Of a DNA stretch of 64,000 nt, positions 51,316-59,700 are shown piece by piece. How positions within the stretch are numbered: position 1 is the stretch's first letter; each line of letters opens with the position of its first letter. The translations under genes and the position numbers were made by a program. A model generated the notes under the pieces. It saw only the letters and a list, made by a program, of their open reading frames with translations, ran no database searches and was not told where the DNA came from. The stretch comes from Pseudoduganella lurida (lineage in GTDB: Bacteria; Pseudomonadota; Gammaproteobacteria; Burkholderiales; Burkholderiaceae_D), in the NCBI RefSeq assembly GCF_007830455.1, contig NZ_VLLB01000005.1:186001-250000 (forward strand), read 5' to 3'.

Positions 51316-53187
51316 CTAGTCCGCCACGGCGGCATTCATGCCGGGCTGGTAGAACTGGAAGTTGTGCTTGCCCAGCTCCTTGGCGTGGTACATGGCGGCG
51401 TCGGCGTTCGTCATCAGCGTGCGCGGATCGTCGCCGTCGCGCGGGTAGACCGCCACGCCCATGCTGCAGCCGACCGAGGCGGCCTGGTCGCCGATCTGCA
51501 CCGGCTCCGCCACGGCCGACAGGACGCGTTCGAGCAGCGGGCCGATGGCCGGCACGCTGTCTGCCACGCTGTCCGCCACATCGGGCAGCAGGATCACGAA
51601 TTCGTCGCCGCCCAGCCGGCCCAGCGTCTGGCCCGGGCCCAGGCAGGCCTGCATGCGCTGGCCGATCACCTGCAGCAGCACGTCGCCGGCCTGGTGGCCC
51701 AGGCTGTCGTTGACCGCCTTGAAGCCGTCCAGGTCGATGAAGGCCAGCGCCAGGTGCGTGCCGCCCCGCTGCGCCTCGTGCACGGCCGCGTCGAGGCGCT
51801 CGCGGATCAGGCTGCGGTTCGGCAGGCCTGTCAGCTCGTCGTGCTGGGCCATGTGCCGTGCGCTTTCCTCGGCCTGCTTGCGCTCCGTGATATCGCGCAC
51901 CATCAGCACCGCGCCATCCTGGACCGGCACGATCTGGCGCTGCAGCCAGCGGCCCGTGTTCGGTCCGCTGCCGGCCTGCCATTCCGTTTCCACCGCCACC
52001 TTGCCCGTCACCACGCGGGCCAGTTCGTCGTACATGCCGTTCGTGCGTGAATAGGGCAGCAGTTCCACGAGCGGCCGGCCCCGCTGGGCGGCTTTCGGCA
52101 CGCCGGTGAGCAGCTCGGCGCGCCGGTTGCTGTCCTCCACCAGGAAGTCCGCGGCGTGCCCGTCGTGGCCGGCCACGCCGCGCAGCACGAACACGGCATC
52201 CAGGCTGGCTTCCGATGCGGCCTGGTAGGTCTCCTGCGCGCGCCGCTCCCGCCGGCGGGCCTTGGCGAGCTGCCAGGACCAGGCGCTGATCAGTGCCACG
52301 ACCACCAGCAGCAGCGCGCTGGCCGCCGAAGCCGCCAGGATGTAGGTCCTGCGATGCTGTTCGAACGCGGCCATCTGCTCGTCGGCGGCCAGGCCCACCA
52401 CCGCCGTGAGCGGGAAGCCATGCAGGCGGTGCGCGCCGCCGTAGCGCACCACGCCGTCCGGTGCCGTCGCACGCGGCGTCAGCACGTCCAGTCCATCGAT
52501 CGCGAAGCGCCCGCCGGCCGACACCTTGTCGCCGATGCGCACCGAGCGTGCCGTGCCGTCGTCGCCCACCAGCGCGAGCAGTCCCCGTTCGCCGGCGCGC
52601 GAACGTTCGTAGGCGCTGGTGAAGTACGCCGGATCGACGGCGACGATGGCCACGCCGGCAAACCGGCCGCTGCCGTCCTTGATGCCGCGCGTGAAATACA
52701 GCAGGGCCTCCTGTCCGGCCACGGCGTGGATCGGCGCACTGACGAAGGACGCTCCCGCCTTGCCGGTCGCATGCGCGGTGAAATAGGCTTCCTGCGAAAT
52801 ATCGGGTGCCGGGGTGGGTGGATTGCTGTCGACGATGCGGCCGTCGCGGTCGCTCACGCTCACCTGGAACAGCAGGCCGGGCGGCAGCAGGCCCTGCGTG
52901 CGCAGCGCGGGCAGGGCGGCGCGCGGGCCGTTCATCTGCACCGAATAGGCCACCACCTTCAGCGTCTGGTCGATCGCGGTCAGGCTGCGCACCATCTGCG
53001 CTTCGTAGGTGTCGAGCTGCTCGCGCGTCGCATCGCTGGCCGCATTGCGGGCCGCCTCGCGCTCCACGTCCACGAAATGCAGCGTGGCGATCCAGATCGC
53101 GGCCAGCGACAGCAGCGCGAACAGCGGCAGCGCGACGTACGTCTCGAGCGTGCGCGCGAAGCGGCCGAACCGGCTGCCGGGTGTCAC
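51316..53187 (-). CDS. Diguanylate cyclase with periplasmic and PAS-like sensors
   Basis: A 623-residue protein: helix (about 17-35), periplasmic Cache-type domain (DGRIVDSNPPTPAPDISQEAYF, about 112-150), second helix (about 283-302), PAS region (about 320-440), then GGDEF from about 445 (DELTGLPNRSLIRERLDAAV) with motif RLGGDEF near 515. No EAL. GTG start at 53187 overlaps the stop of the upstream PstS-like gene (GTGA). Third gene of the porin / PstS-like operon. Confidence 0.93.
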   Translation of the reverse strand: MTPGSRFGRFARTLETYVALPLFALLSLAAIWIATLHFVDVEREAARNAASDATREQLDTYEAQMVRSLTAIDQTLKVVAYSVQMNGPRAALPALRTQGLLPPGLLFQVSVSDRDGRIVDSNPPTPAPDISQEAYFTAHATGKAGASFVSAPIHAVAGQEALLYFTRGIKDGSGRFAGVAIVAVDPAYFTSAYERSRAGERGLLALVGDDGTARSVRIGDKVSAGGRFAIDGLDVLTPRATAPDGVVRYGGAHRLHGFPLTAVVGLAADEQMAAFEQHRRTYILAASAASALLLVVVALISAWSWQLAKARRRERRAQETYQAASEASLDAVFVLRGVAGHDGHAADFLVEDSNRRAELLTGVPKAAQRGRPLVELLPYSRTNGMYDELARVVTGKVAVETEWQAGSGPNTGRWLQRQIVPVQDGAVLMVRDITERKQAEESARHMAQHDELTGLPNRSLIRERLDAAVHEAQRGGTHLALAFIDLDGFKAVNDSLGHQAGDVLLQVIGQRMQACLGPGQTLGRLGGDEFVILLPDVADSVADSVPAIGPLLERVLSAVAEPVQIGDQAASVGCSMGVAVYPRDGDDPRTLMTNADAAMYHAKELGKHNFQFYQPGMNAAVAD

Positions 53188-53621
53188 TGCACCACCAGGA
53201 CCGCGCGCACGCTCGGGTCGAGCAGGCTGCTGTCGATGTAGCCGATGGCCGCCGGGTCGCCGGCCACGCGGCGCCGGATGGCGGCACCATCGGGCAGTTC
53301 GGCGGGCGGCTGGCCGCGGCCGGTGAACACCAGCTTCGACCAGTGCGCCTTGACCAGGGCCCGGTTCTTGTTGGTGAGGCGCAGGTAGAACTGGTCGCGC
53401 AGCGGCGAACCGATGGTCTGGTCGAGGGGCGCCGCTTCGGTGCCGTCCGGCAGGCGCGTGGTCTGGCCCAGGAAGATCGCGGCGGCCTGGTCGGCACGCA
53501 GCGTCGTCACGGGACTGGTGGACGACACGATGACCACCAGGTCGAACGCGGCGGCGGGAACGGCAGCCGCGACGGCGCCGAGCAGGAAGGCTGCGCGCAG
53601 ACAGGCTGAAGGCTTGAGCAT
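53184..53621 (-). CDS. Small PstS-like periplasmic binding protein
   Basis: A 145-residue exported protein: leader (MLKPSACLRAAFLLGAVAAAVPAAA) then a phosphate-binding-protein-like fold (FDLVVIVSSTSPVTTLRADQAAAIFLGQTTRLPDG, LVFTGRGQPPAELPD, GDPAAIGYIDSSLLD). About half the length of PstS. The start at 53621 has AGGA in good position; a start at 53627 is possible. It lies between a porin and a diguanylate cyclase and may present a ligand to the cyclase sensor (inference). Confidence 0.85.
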   Translation of the reverse strand: MLKPSACLRAAFLLGAVAAAVPAAAFDLVVIVSSTSPVTTLRADQAAAIFLGQTTRLPDGTEAAPLDQTIGSPLRDQFYLRLTNKNRALVKAHWSKLVFTGRGQPPAELPDGAAIRRRVAGDPAAIGYIDSSLLDPSVRAVLVVQ

Positions 53622-53628
53622 GCGCATC

Positions 53629-54921
53629 CTAGTAAACGAAATCGACGGTGACACTGCCGACCTGGAAGGCGCGGCCCTGGCGGAAGGCCGGTGTCGTGTT
53701 GATCAGCGTGCCGCGCGAGCCGGCCAGCGGCTTGACCCGGTCCAGCTGCAGCTTGAAGGCGACATTGTTGTAGGCATCCCAGCGCACGCCGATGGCGGTG
53801 GAGGTCTGGTGCGGCGCCGCCTGCAGCAGGCTGCGCAGGCCGGCGTTGAGCGCCGCCGTCTGCGCGGCCAGCACGGGCGGCAGCCCGGCCAGCGGCAGGC
53901 CGGCATCCGCGGTCGAGCCGGCGGGACGCACGCCCGACACGGTGGCATACGGGGTGAGCGCATGCCAGCGCCAGCCGGCGGACAGATAGGCGTTGCTGAT
54001 CTCGCCCAGCAGCGAATGGGTGGTGAGGTGGCCCACCTCGCCCATCACGAACCAGTTGCCGGGATCGTAGTTGACGCCCACGTTGAGCAGGGTGGCCTGC
54101 TTGTGGTCGACCGCGTAGCGCGACGTCAGCGCCTGGCCCGCCGGGCCGAACCGGTCGAGGATGGCGAACAGTCCGCTGCCGATATTGGTCGTGATCTCGC
54201 CGCGCATCATATTTACCCGCACGTTGAGGGCGCCCCAGTCGCTGGAGTTGGACAGGCCGAGCAGCTTGCGGCCATACGCTTCCAGGGGCTCGGGCACGGC
54301 CACCTTGTCGTGGCCCACGAACACCTGCGAGATATTGCGCACCGGACCGAACTCCCAGTGGAGCGTGGCATCGACGCCATCGCTGCTCGACAGCGGCAGG
54401 CTCGCATAGCCTTCCACGGGCGGGCGCACCCAGGGGTAGGCATAGCCCACCTTGCGGTAGTCGGCGGTCAGGAACATCGGCAGCGCGATCCGGCCGATGC
54501 GCAGTGCCAGGTCCGGCGTGGCCTGGTACTTCACGTTGGCCCACTCGACCTGTGGGCGGTAGCCGTGTTCGAGCCGCTGCTCGCTCACCAGCTGGATCAC
54601 CGCCGACCAGCGCCGGTCCAGCTTCACGTCCAGCTGCGCGCCCAGGCGGCTGTCGACATCGGGGCTCCAGGACCGCGTGGCACCGGCGCCCGACCGTTTC
54701 AGCACCGAGGTGTTGTAGTCGGCATCGCGCGACGTGCTGTGGGCGGCGCCCAGCGTGCCGAAGCCCGACACCGCCCAGCTGCTGGTGCCATCCGTGCTGC
54801 CGTCTTCCTCTGCCTCGACACCGGTCGGCGACGCGGCCGGCTGCTGCGCGTGCGCGCTGCCGGCCAGGGCGGCAAGCAACAGGGGAATGGCCCAGCGGTG
54901 GGCGGGATGAGGGCTCGGCAT
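53629..54921 (-). CDS. Outer-membrane porin-like beta-barrel protein
   Basis: A 430-residue outer-membrane protein. ATG 54921 yields a signal peptide (MPSPHPAHRWAIPLLLAALAGSAHAQ). The rest alternates like a beta-barrel: strands with aromatic ends (WAVSGFGTLGAAHS, WSAVIQLVSEQR, ALRIGRIALPMFL) and a final strand ending VDFVY. Resembles DcaP-type or uncharacterised porins. First gene of an operon with a PstS-like protein and a diguanylate cyclase. Confidence 0.85.
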   Translation of the reverse strand: MPSPHPAHRWAIPLLLAALAGSAHAQQPAASPTGVEAEEDGSTDGTSSWAVSGFGTLGAAHSTSRDADYNTSVLKRSGAGATRSWSPDVDSRLGAQLDVKLDRRWSAVIQLVSEQRLEHGYRPQVEWANVKYQATPDLALRIGRIALPMFLTADYRKVGYAYPWVRPPVEGYASLPLSSSDGVDATLHWEFGPVRNISQVFVGHDKVAVPEPLEAYGRKLLGLSNSSDWGALNVRVNMMRGEITTNIGSGLFAILDRFGPAGQALTSRYAVDHKQATLLNVGVNYDPGNWFVMGEVGHLTTHSLLGEISNAYLSAGWRWHALTPYATVSGVRPAGSTADAGLPLAGLPPVLAAQTAALNAGLRSLLQAAPHQTSTAIGVRWDAYNNVAFKLQLDRVKPLAGSRGTLINTTPAFRQGRAFQVGSVTVDFVY

Positions 54922-55516
54922 GTGCGTCTTGAGTGGCGCCCGCCCGGCATGCCGGAACGGATCCGGAATGCCGCGCGGGCTATAAGTTGTCCTGAACATC
55001 GCCGCAAAGTCCGGCGGGGGCGCTCGACTTTAATGGGCCCGGCGAAAGATGTCGACAGTTTTTGACGCGTGCGGGTATCAACTGACCATATTGTTGCCGT
55101 AAGCCAACGAAAGTTGTCTTCGTTTCAGTACGGCGGATGCTGTTGATCGCATGCTTGCGCCGAATGCTGCCGCTGCCCGCTCCGGGACGCCAAGACCATT
55201 CCGGGGCAGGGCGAGGCCACGCGGGATGGAATGCCAAGGCGGCCAGCTCGCAGGAAATCGCCCTGGACAAGGGGATGACAGTGATGACGAACCTTGATGA
55301 CGAACCTTGATGACGAACCTTGAAGACCAGCCGTGAAGTCGAGCCGTGACGATGAGCCGTGAAGACGCCCTGAACCCGCAGCCATGCGGCGGGCGCGCGT
55401 GGGCGGGCCCGTGCACCGATCCGGAAGTGGCGGCGGCGCTTGCGGCTGCCGCCGCGGGTCCCCGGGATGCCGCCGCCGGTCCCTGAGCTGCCGCCGCCGG
55501 ACCGTGATTTCCCCCA
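54922..55516. other. 595-base gap with a 13-bp minisatellite
   Basis: No gene found. Most of it is ordinary high-GC DNA; the region 55282-55372 is a short tandem repeat. A further direct pair of GCCGCCGCCGG lies near 55470-55500. Possible 5' leader of the porin operon in the first 100 bases. Confidence 0.5.
55282..55372. repeat. 13-bp minisatellite, about seven units
   Basis: Three perfect units TGATGACGAACCT at 55282-55320, then about four diverged units (TGAAGACCAGCCG, TGAAGTCGAGCCG, TGACGATGAGCCG and a partial). The 13-base unit is not a multiple of three, so it is not coding. Confidence 0.85.
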
Positions 55517-57838
55517 TTACACCGGCGGCACCGTCCCCGTGCGCACGACCGGCCGTACCGCCGGATTGAGTTCCTCGCGCGGCGCCGCCCCACCGCCGCC
55601 GCCGCCACCGCCACCGGCAATGCCGCCGGCCAGGTGCTGCGCCGCGATGGCTGCCGCGATGGCAGGATCGGCCGAATTCGGTGGCGGTGGGGCGGCGCCG
55701 GGCGTTCCGGCAGAACCGGGTGCCGGTGCCGCTGCGGTTGCCGGTTCCGTCCCGGCCGGCAGGCCGTTGGCCGTGGTGCCCGTGGCCGTTGGCGTGCCGC
55801 CTGCCGTGGTGCCGGCCGCCGGATTGGCCGGGGTGGTGAGCGATGCCTGCGCCGCCGCGGCCGCATCGGCGGCCACCGCGGCATTGCCCGCCGTGGCCGC
55901 GCTGGCGGCGATCTGCGCATCGGCCGCGGCGCCGGCGGCCGCCTGTTCGTTCGCCAGACCCGTGGCCGTCGTCGCGCCGGCCGTGGTACCGAAGCCCGCG
56001 GCCGCTGCGGCCTGCTGGGTGCGCAGTGCCGTGCGCTGCTGCTCCAGCGTGGCTTCCGCCCGTGCCGTGGCCTGTTCCTGCAGGGCACGCAGGGCATCCT
56101 GCTGGCGTCCCGTCTCCGCTTCCGCCAGCTCGGCATTGCGCTGCGCCGTGGTGGCCTGCTGTTCGACGGCGAGCTGCATCGCCGCGCGGCGCGCCTGCTG
56201 CAGCCGCTGGTCCAGCAGCGCTTCTTCCTGGTTCGCCGCCAGTTGCCCGCTGGCCGTGCGGCGGGCCGCCAGCAGCTGGTCCTGCGCCACGCGGTCGGCC
56301 TGCGTGAGCGCCTGCTGCTGTTGGACGGTGCGCTGGTCCGCGGTGTTCTGGTCGATGATGTTCTGGTCGCTCCTGCGCGCGGCATCGAAACGGTCCGCCA
56401 GCTGCTGCGCGGCGGCGTCTTCTTCCCGGGTGGTGTCCAGCTGGCGGGCCGCGGCGGCGCGCGCTTCCTGCAGCCGCTGGTCCTGCGTTACCGTGTCCTG
56501 TTGCGCAGCCAGCTGGGCATTGGCGGTTTCGCGCGCGATCGACAGCCGTTCGTTGGCCTGGCGTGCCTGCTGTGTCAGTGCGGCCTGGCTGACGGCGCTC
56601 TCCTGGGCCGCCAGGCGCTGCGCATCGATGCGGGCCTGCTCGGTACGGATTGCGTCGTCGCGCTGCGCCTGCAGCTGGCGGTCGGCGGCCAGGCGTTCCG
56701 TCAGCGCCGTCTGGTCGCGCAGCGCCTGGGCGCTGGCTTCGAGCGCTGCCCGGTTGGTGGCGGCGCGTTCCAGGGCCAGCTGCTGCGCGCGCGCGTCGGC
56801 GTTGGCCTGGTCGATGGAGGTGGTGGCGGCCGGCGGCGTCTGCACCGTGTTCACGGCCGCGGCGCCCGGTGCATTGGTGAGGTTCTGCGCCGGCGGCTGC
56901 ACCTGGTCGCGCACCGCCTGCGTGGCCGCTTCCGTCTGCGAGGCCGTGCGCGTGCCGGGATCCTGTTCGTTGACATTGAGGTTGCCGGCACCATTGTCAT
57001 TGGCCGGGCCGATGGCGCCGCTGGCGCTGTTGCGGGCCTGCGCGGCCGTCAGCTCGGCGGCCTGGTTGTTGACGAAGGCGGCCGGCGTGCCGGAGCCGGC
57101 GATCAGCGGCGCTTCCGGCGATCCGGCCGTGCCCTGGTCGTTGTCGGCAGCGCTGGTGGCGTTCTGCTGGCTGGCCTGCACGGTGCTGCTGTCGCGCAGC
57201 GCGTTCTGCAATGCGGCGTCGCTGATCGCGCTGGGCGGCAGGCCGCTGGTCTGCGGCGTCTGCAGGGTACTGCCGCCTTGCCCCGCGATCTCCTGTTGCT
57301 GCGCCAGCGCACCGCCCGCCGCGTCGAAGCTGCCCGCCGCGCGCGTCAGCGTGTCCAGCGTGCCCTGGCGGTCCGTCTGGAACGCGGCCAGCAGCCGTTC
57401 GCTGTCCACCGACAGGATGTCGCCGGCATCGGCCAGCAGGGAAGGGGAGAGGTCGATGCCGATCTGCGCGAGCGCCGTACGCTGGCCGTCGAACGCCTGT
57501 GACAGGCCATTGGCCAGCGCCGAGGCCGTCATCGGTTGCGAGGAGGGCGAGGTGAGCGTATCGATCGCCCGGCCCACATTGAACGCTTCGACCAGTTCGC
57601 CGGCCGCGGTGCCCAATTCATCGAGGTCGGCACGCGGATCGCGCCCGCCGGCGGCCGCCGCCAGCTCGCCCAGCCGTTTCTGCGACAGGGCCAGCGTGCC
57701 CATGAACTGGCCCAGCGACGACACGGCCACGTCCGAACTGGGCGCCACGGCCTGCTCGGCCCGTGCCGCGCTCACGCTGCCCATATTGAAGAGCGGCGAC
57801 ATGCCGGACGGTTCGGAAACGGACGAGATCGGGAACAT
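55517..57838 (-). CDS. Large Ala/Gln-rich coiled-coil protein, unknown function
   Basis: A 773-residue protein, extremely rich in Ala and Gln. ATG 57838 has GAGG at good spacing; the longer frame to 57958 is not supported. Order: ~1-180 a globular start (SVSAARAEQAVAPSSDVAVSSLGQFMG; DILSVDSERLLAAFQTDR recalls FliD-like parts), ~180-350 linker, ~350-600 long coiled coil with heptads such as RLAAQESAVSQAALTQQARQ and repeated AARRxAxxQLA units, ~600-740 Ala/Thr/Gly-rich, then PPPPN, a Gly-9 run and PREELNPAV. No signal peptide. I do not recognise a family. Confidence 0.8.
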   Translation of the reverse strand: MFPISSVSEPSGMSPLFNMGSVSAARAEQAVAPSSDVAVSSLGQFMGTLALSQKRLGELAAAAGGRDPRADLDELGTAAGELVEAFNVGRAIDTLTSPSSQPMTASALANGLSQAFDGQRTALAQIGIDLSPSLLADAGDILSVDSERLLAAFQTDRQGTLDTLTRAAGSFDAAGGALAQQQEIAGQGGSTLQTPQTSGLPPSAISDAALQNALRDSSTVQASQQNATSAADNDQGTAGSPEAPLIAGSGTPAAFVNNQAAELTAAQARNSASGAIGPANDNGAGNLNVNEQDPGTRTASQTEAATQAVRDQVQPPAQNLTNAPGAAAVNTVQTPPAATTSIDQANADARAQQLALERAATNRAALEASAQALRDQTALTERLAADRQLQAQRDDAIRTEQARIDAQRLAAQESAVSQAALTQQARQANERLSIARETANAQLAAQQDTVTQDQRLQEARAAAARQLDTTREEDAAAQQLADRFDAARRSDQNIIDQNTADQRTVQQQQALTQADRVAQDQLLAARRTASGQLAANQEEALLDQRLQQARRAAMQLAVEQQATTAQRNAELAEAETGRQQDALRALQEQATARAEATLEQQRTALRTQQAAAAAGFGTTAGATTATGLANEQAAAGAAADAQIAASAATAGNAAVAADAAAAAQASLTTPANPAAGTTAGGTPTATGTTANGLPAGTEPATAAAPAPGSAGTPGAAPPPPNSADPAIAAAIAAQHLAGGIAGGGGGGGGGAAPREELNPAVRPVVRTGTVPPV

Positions 57839-58028
57839 GGCGCACCTCGGAGCAAAACCCCACCTTGCCACAAAGCGCGCCTCGGCGGCGCCCGCCGTGC
57901 GCACGGCGGGCGCGCAGATTGATTCCACGGTCGCGTAACACATTGTTAAGTGCCGCACTGTGAAGGGGCGGTCCGGGGTCTATTGTTGTTCACGCAAGCC
58001 TTCATTCACCAACACAGAGGATCCGATC

Positions 58029-58559
58029 ATGGACAACGACAAACAGAACACGAACGCAACCGGCACCGTCACCCCGATCGGCAACGGTACCCGCAACGAC
58101 GCCCACAACTCCATCGACAAGGCCGCCGACAAAGTCGCGGACAAGGTCCAGCCGGCTGCCGACAAGGCCGCTGCCACCGCGCACGCCGCCGTCGACAAAG
58201 CCGCCGAGAAAGTCCCGGCCGCTGCCGACAAGGTGCACAGCACCGTCGACAAGATCGCCGACAAGGTGCCCGGCGCCGTCGACAAGGTGCACAGCACCGT
58301 CGAGAAGCTGGCCGACAAGGTGCCGGCCGCTGCCGACCGCCTGGTGGACAAGGCCCATGAAACCGTCGACAAGGTCACCGACACCGCCAACGATGTGTCC
58401 GGCCGCCTGAGCCAGAAGGCCGCCGACCTGAACGTGGCCTACCAGAAGATCGCCGAAACGGGCCGCGGCTACGTGCGCAACAGCCCGGCCACGTCCGTGC
58501 TGGTCGCCCTGGCCGCCGGCTTCGCCGTGTCGAAGCTGCTGGGTTCGCGCCGTCACTGA
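58029..58559 (+). CDS. DUF883/ElaB-like, LEA-repeat membrane-tethered protein
   Basis: A 176-residue protein. Middle part is 11-residue-type amphipathic repeats with the core AADKVxxxVDK (about 30-125; for example KVHSTVDKIADKV and KVHSTVEKLADKV), like LEA or apolipoprotein helices. The C-terminal 40 residues have RGYVRNSPATSVLVALAAGFAVSKLLGSRR, the DUF883 membrane anchor of ElaB/YqjD. AGAGGA precedes the ATG. Likely a stress or stationary-phase protein at the inner membrane. Confidence 0.88.
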   Translation: MDNDKQNTNATGTVTPIGNGTRNDAHNSIDKAADKVADKVQPAADKAAATAHAAVDKAAEKVPAAADKVHSTVDKIADKVPGAVDKVHSTVEKLADKVPAAADRLVDKAHETVDKVTDTANDVSGRLSQKAADLNVAYQKIAETGRGYVRNSPATSVLVALAAGFAVSKLLGSRRH

Positions 58560-58675
58560 TCCGATCTGCCATACCGCCCGCCATCGCTGAGGTGGCAAGG
58601 GAGACCCGGCCATGTGTCCTGCGACGCATGGCCGGCTCGCGTTATGGCGCCGAAAATATAGAGAAGGGGAAATAG

Positions 58676-59575
58676 ATGATCACATCCGGAAATACCGTCG
58701 GCACGTCCGGCATCGCGGCTGCGGAGCTGTCGGCCGCCGCGCCCGCGTCCGCTACGTCCTGGGGCGCCATCATTGCCGGCGCGCTGGCCGCCGCGGCACT
58801 GTCGTTCATCCTGATCATCCTGGGCCTCGGCCTGGGCCTGTCGTCCGTGTCGCCGTATTCGTACAACGATGCGCCGCTGGGTACCGCCGCCATCGTCTGG
58901 CTGGCCTTCACGCAGCTGGCCGCGGCCGGCATCGGCGGCTACATGGCGGGCCGCCTGCGCACGCGCTGGGCCGGCGTGCATACCGATGAAGTCTACTTCC
59001 GCGACACGGCGCATGGCCTGCTGGCCTGGGCCGTTGCCACGCTGCTGACGGTGGCCCTGCTGGCCGGCGGCGTGCGCGCTGCCCTGAGCGGCGCGATCGA
59101 TGCCGGTACCGCGGTGGCCGGTGCGACGGCAGCCGGCGCCACGGCTGCCGGCAAGGCTGCAAGCAACGGCGACGCAGGTCAGGGCGTGGCCAGCTACTAC
59201 GGCGACATGCTGCTGCGCGGCGACGGCACGGCTGCGGCCGGCGACGACGGCACCCGCGCCGAAGTGAACCGCATCGTCACCGCGGCCCTGCAGGGCAATG
59301 CGCTGCCCCCGGACGACCGCCAGTACCTGGCCACCATCGTGGCCAAGCGCACCGGCATCGCCCAGCAGGACGCGGAACGCCGCGTCGACGACGTGTACAA
59401 CCGCACGACGAAAGCCGTCGCCGATGCGAAGGCCAAGGCCAAGGCCGCGGCGGAAGAAGCCCGCAAGGCTGCCGCCCACTCCGCCCTGTGGATGTTCGTG
59501 GCCCTGCTGCTGGGCGCGTTCGTTGCCAGCCTGGCGGCCACCTTCGGCGGCCGCCTGCGCGACCGCATCAACTAA
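58676..59575 (+). CDS. Polytopic membrane protein of unknown function
   Basis: A 299-residue protein with four clear helices: about 29-52 (AIIAGALAAAALSFILIILG), 69-88, 118-134 and 275-290. Between the third and last helix is a soluble part (about 165-270) with a long Ala/Lys/Arg amphipathic helix (KAVADAKAKAKAAAEEARKAAAHSA). It is conserved in soil Proteobacteria in my memory but unnamed. It precedes a 23-residue peptide and katE. Confidence 0.78.
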   Translation: MITSGNTVGTSGIAAAELSAAAPASATSWGAIIAGALAAAALSFILIILGLGLGLSSVSPYSYNDAPLGTAAIVWLAFTQLAAAGIGGYMAGRLRTRWAGVHTDEVYFRDTAHGLLAWAVATLLTVALLAGGVRAALSGAIDAGTAVAGATAAGATAAGKAASNGDAGQGVASYYGDMLLRGDGTAAAGDDGTRAEVNRIVTAALQGNALPPDDRQYLATIVAKRTGIAQQDAERRVDDVYNRTTKAVADAKAKAKAAAEEARKAAAHSALWMFVALLLGAFVASLAATFGGRLRDRIN

Positions 59576-59600
59576 TCAGTACCTAGACAAGGAGACTCAC

Positions 59601-59672
59601 ATGCGCTCGATTCTTTTGTGGATGCTGGGTGTGCCGCTGCCCATCATCATCCTGATCGCCCTGTTCCGATAA
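59601..59672 (+). CDS. 23-residue membrane peptide
   Basis: MRSILLWMLGVPLPIIILIALFR: one hydrophobic helix with a kink (VPLP). GGAG is 9 bases upstream of ATG 59601. It sits 25 bases after the membrane protein and 28 before katE, so it is a real cistron by spacing. I recall similar short sequences in many Proteobacteria beside stress genes; no function known. Confidence 0.7.
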   Translation: MRSILLWMLGVPLPIIILIALFR

Positions 59673-59700
59673 CTGTTCAACCTCTGACGAGAAAACGCAA

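Noticed and set aside
50774..53497. Long minus-strand frame overlapping the diguanylate cyclase and PstS-like genes in another frame
   Set aside because: Arg/Ala/Gly-rich out-of-frame translation; the real genes have clear GGDEF and binding-protein motifs.
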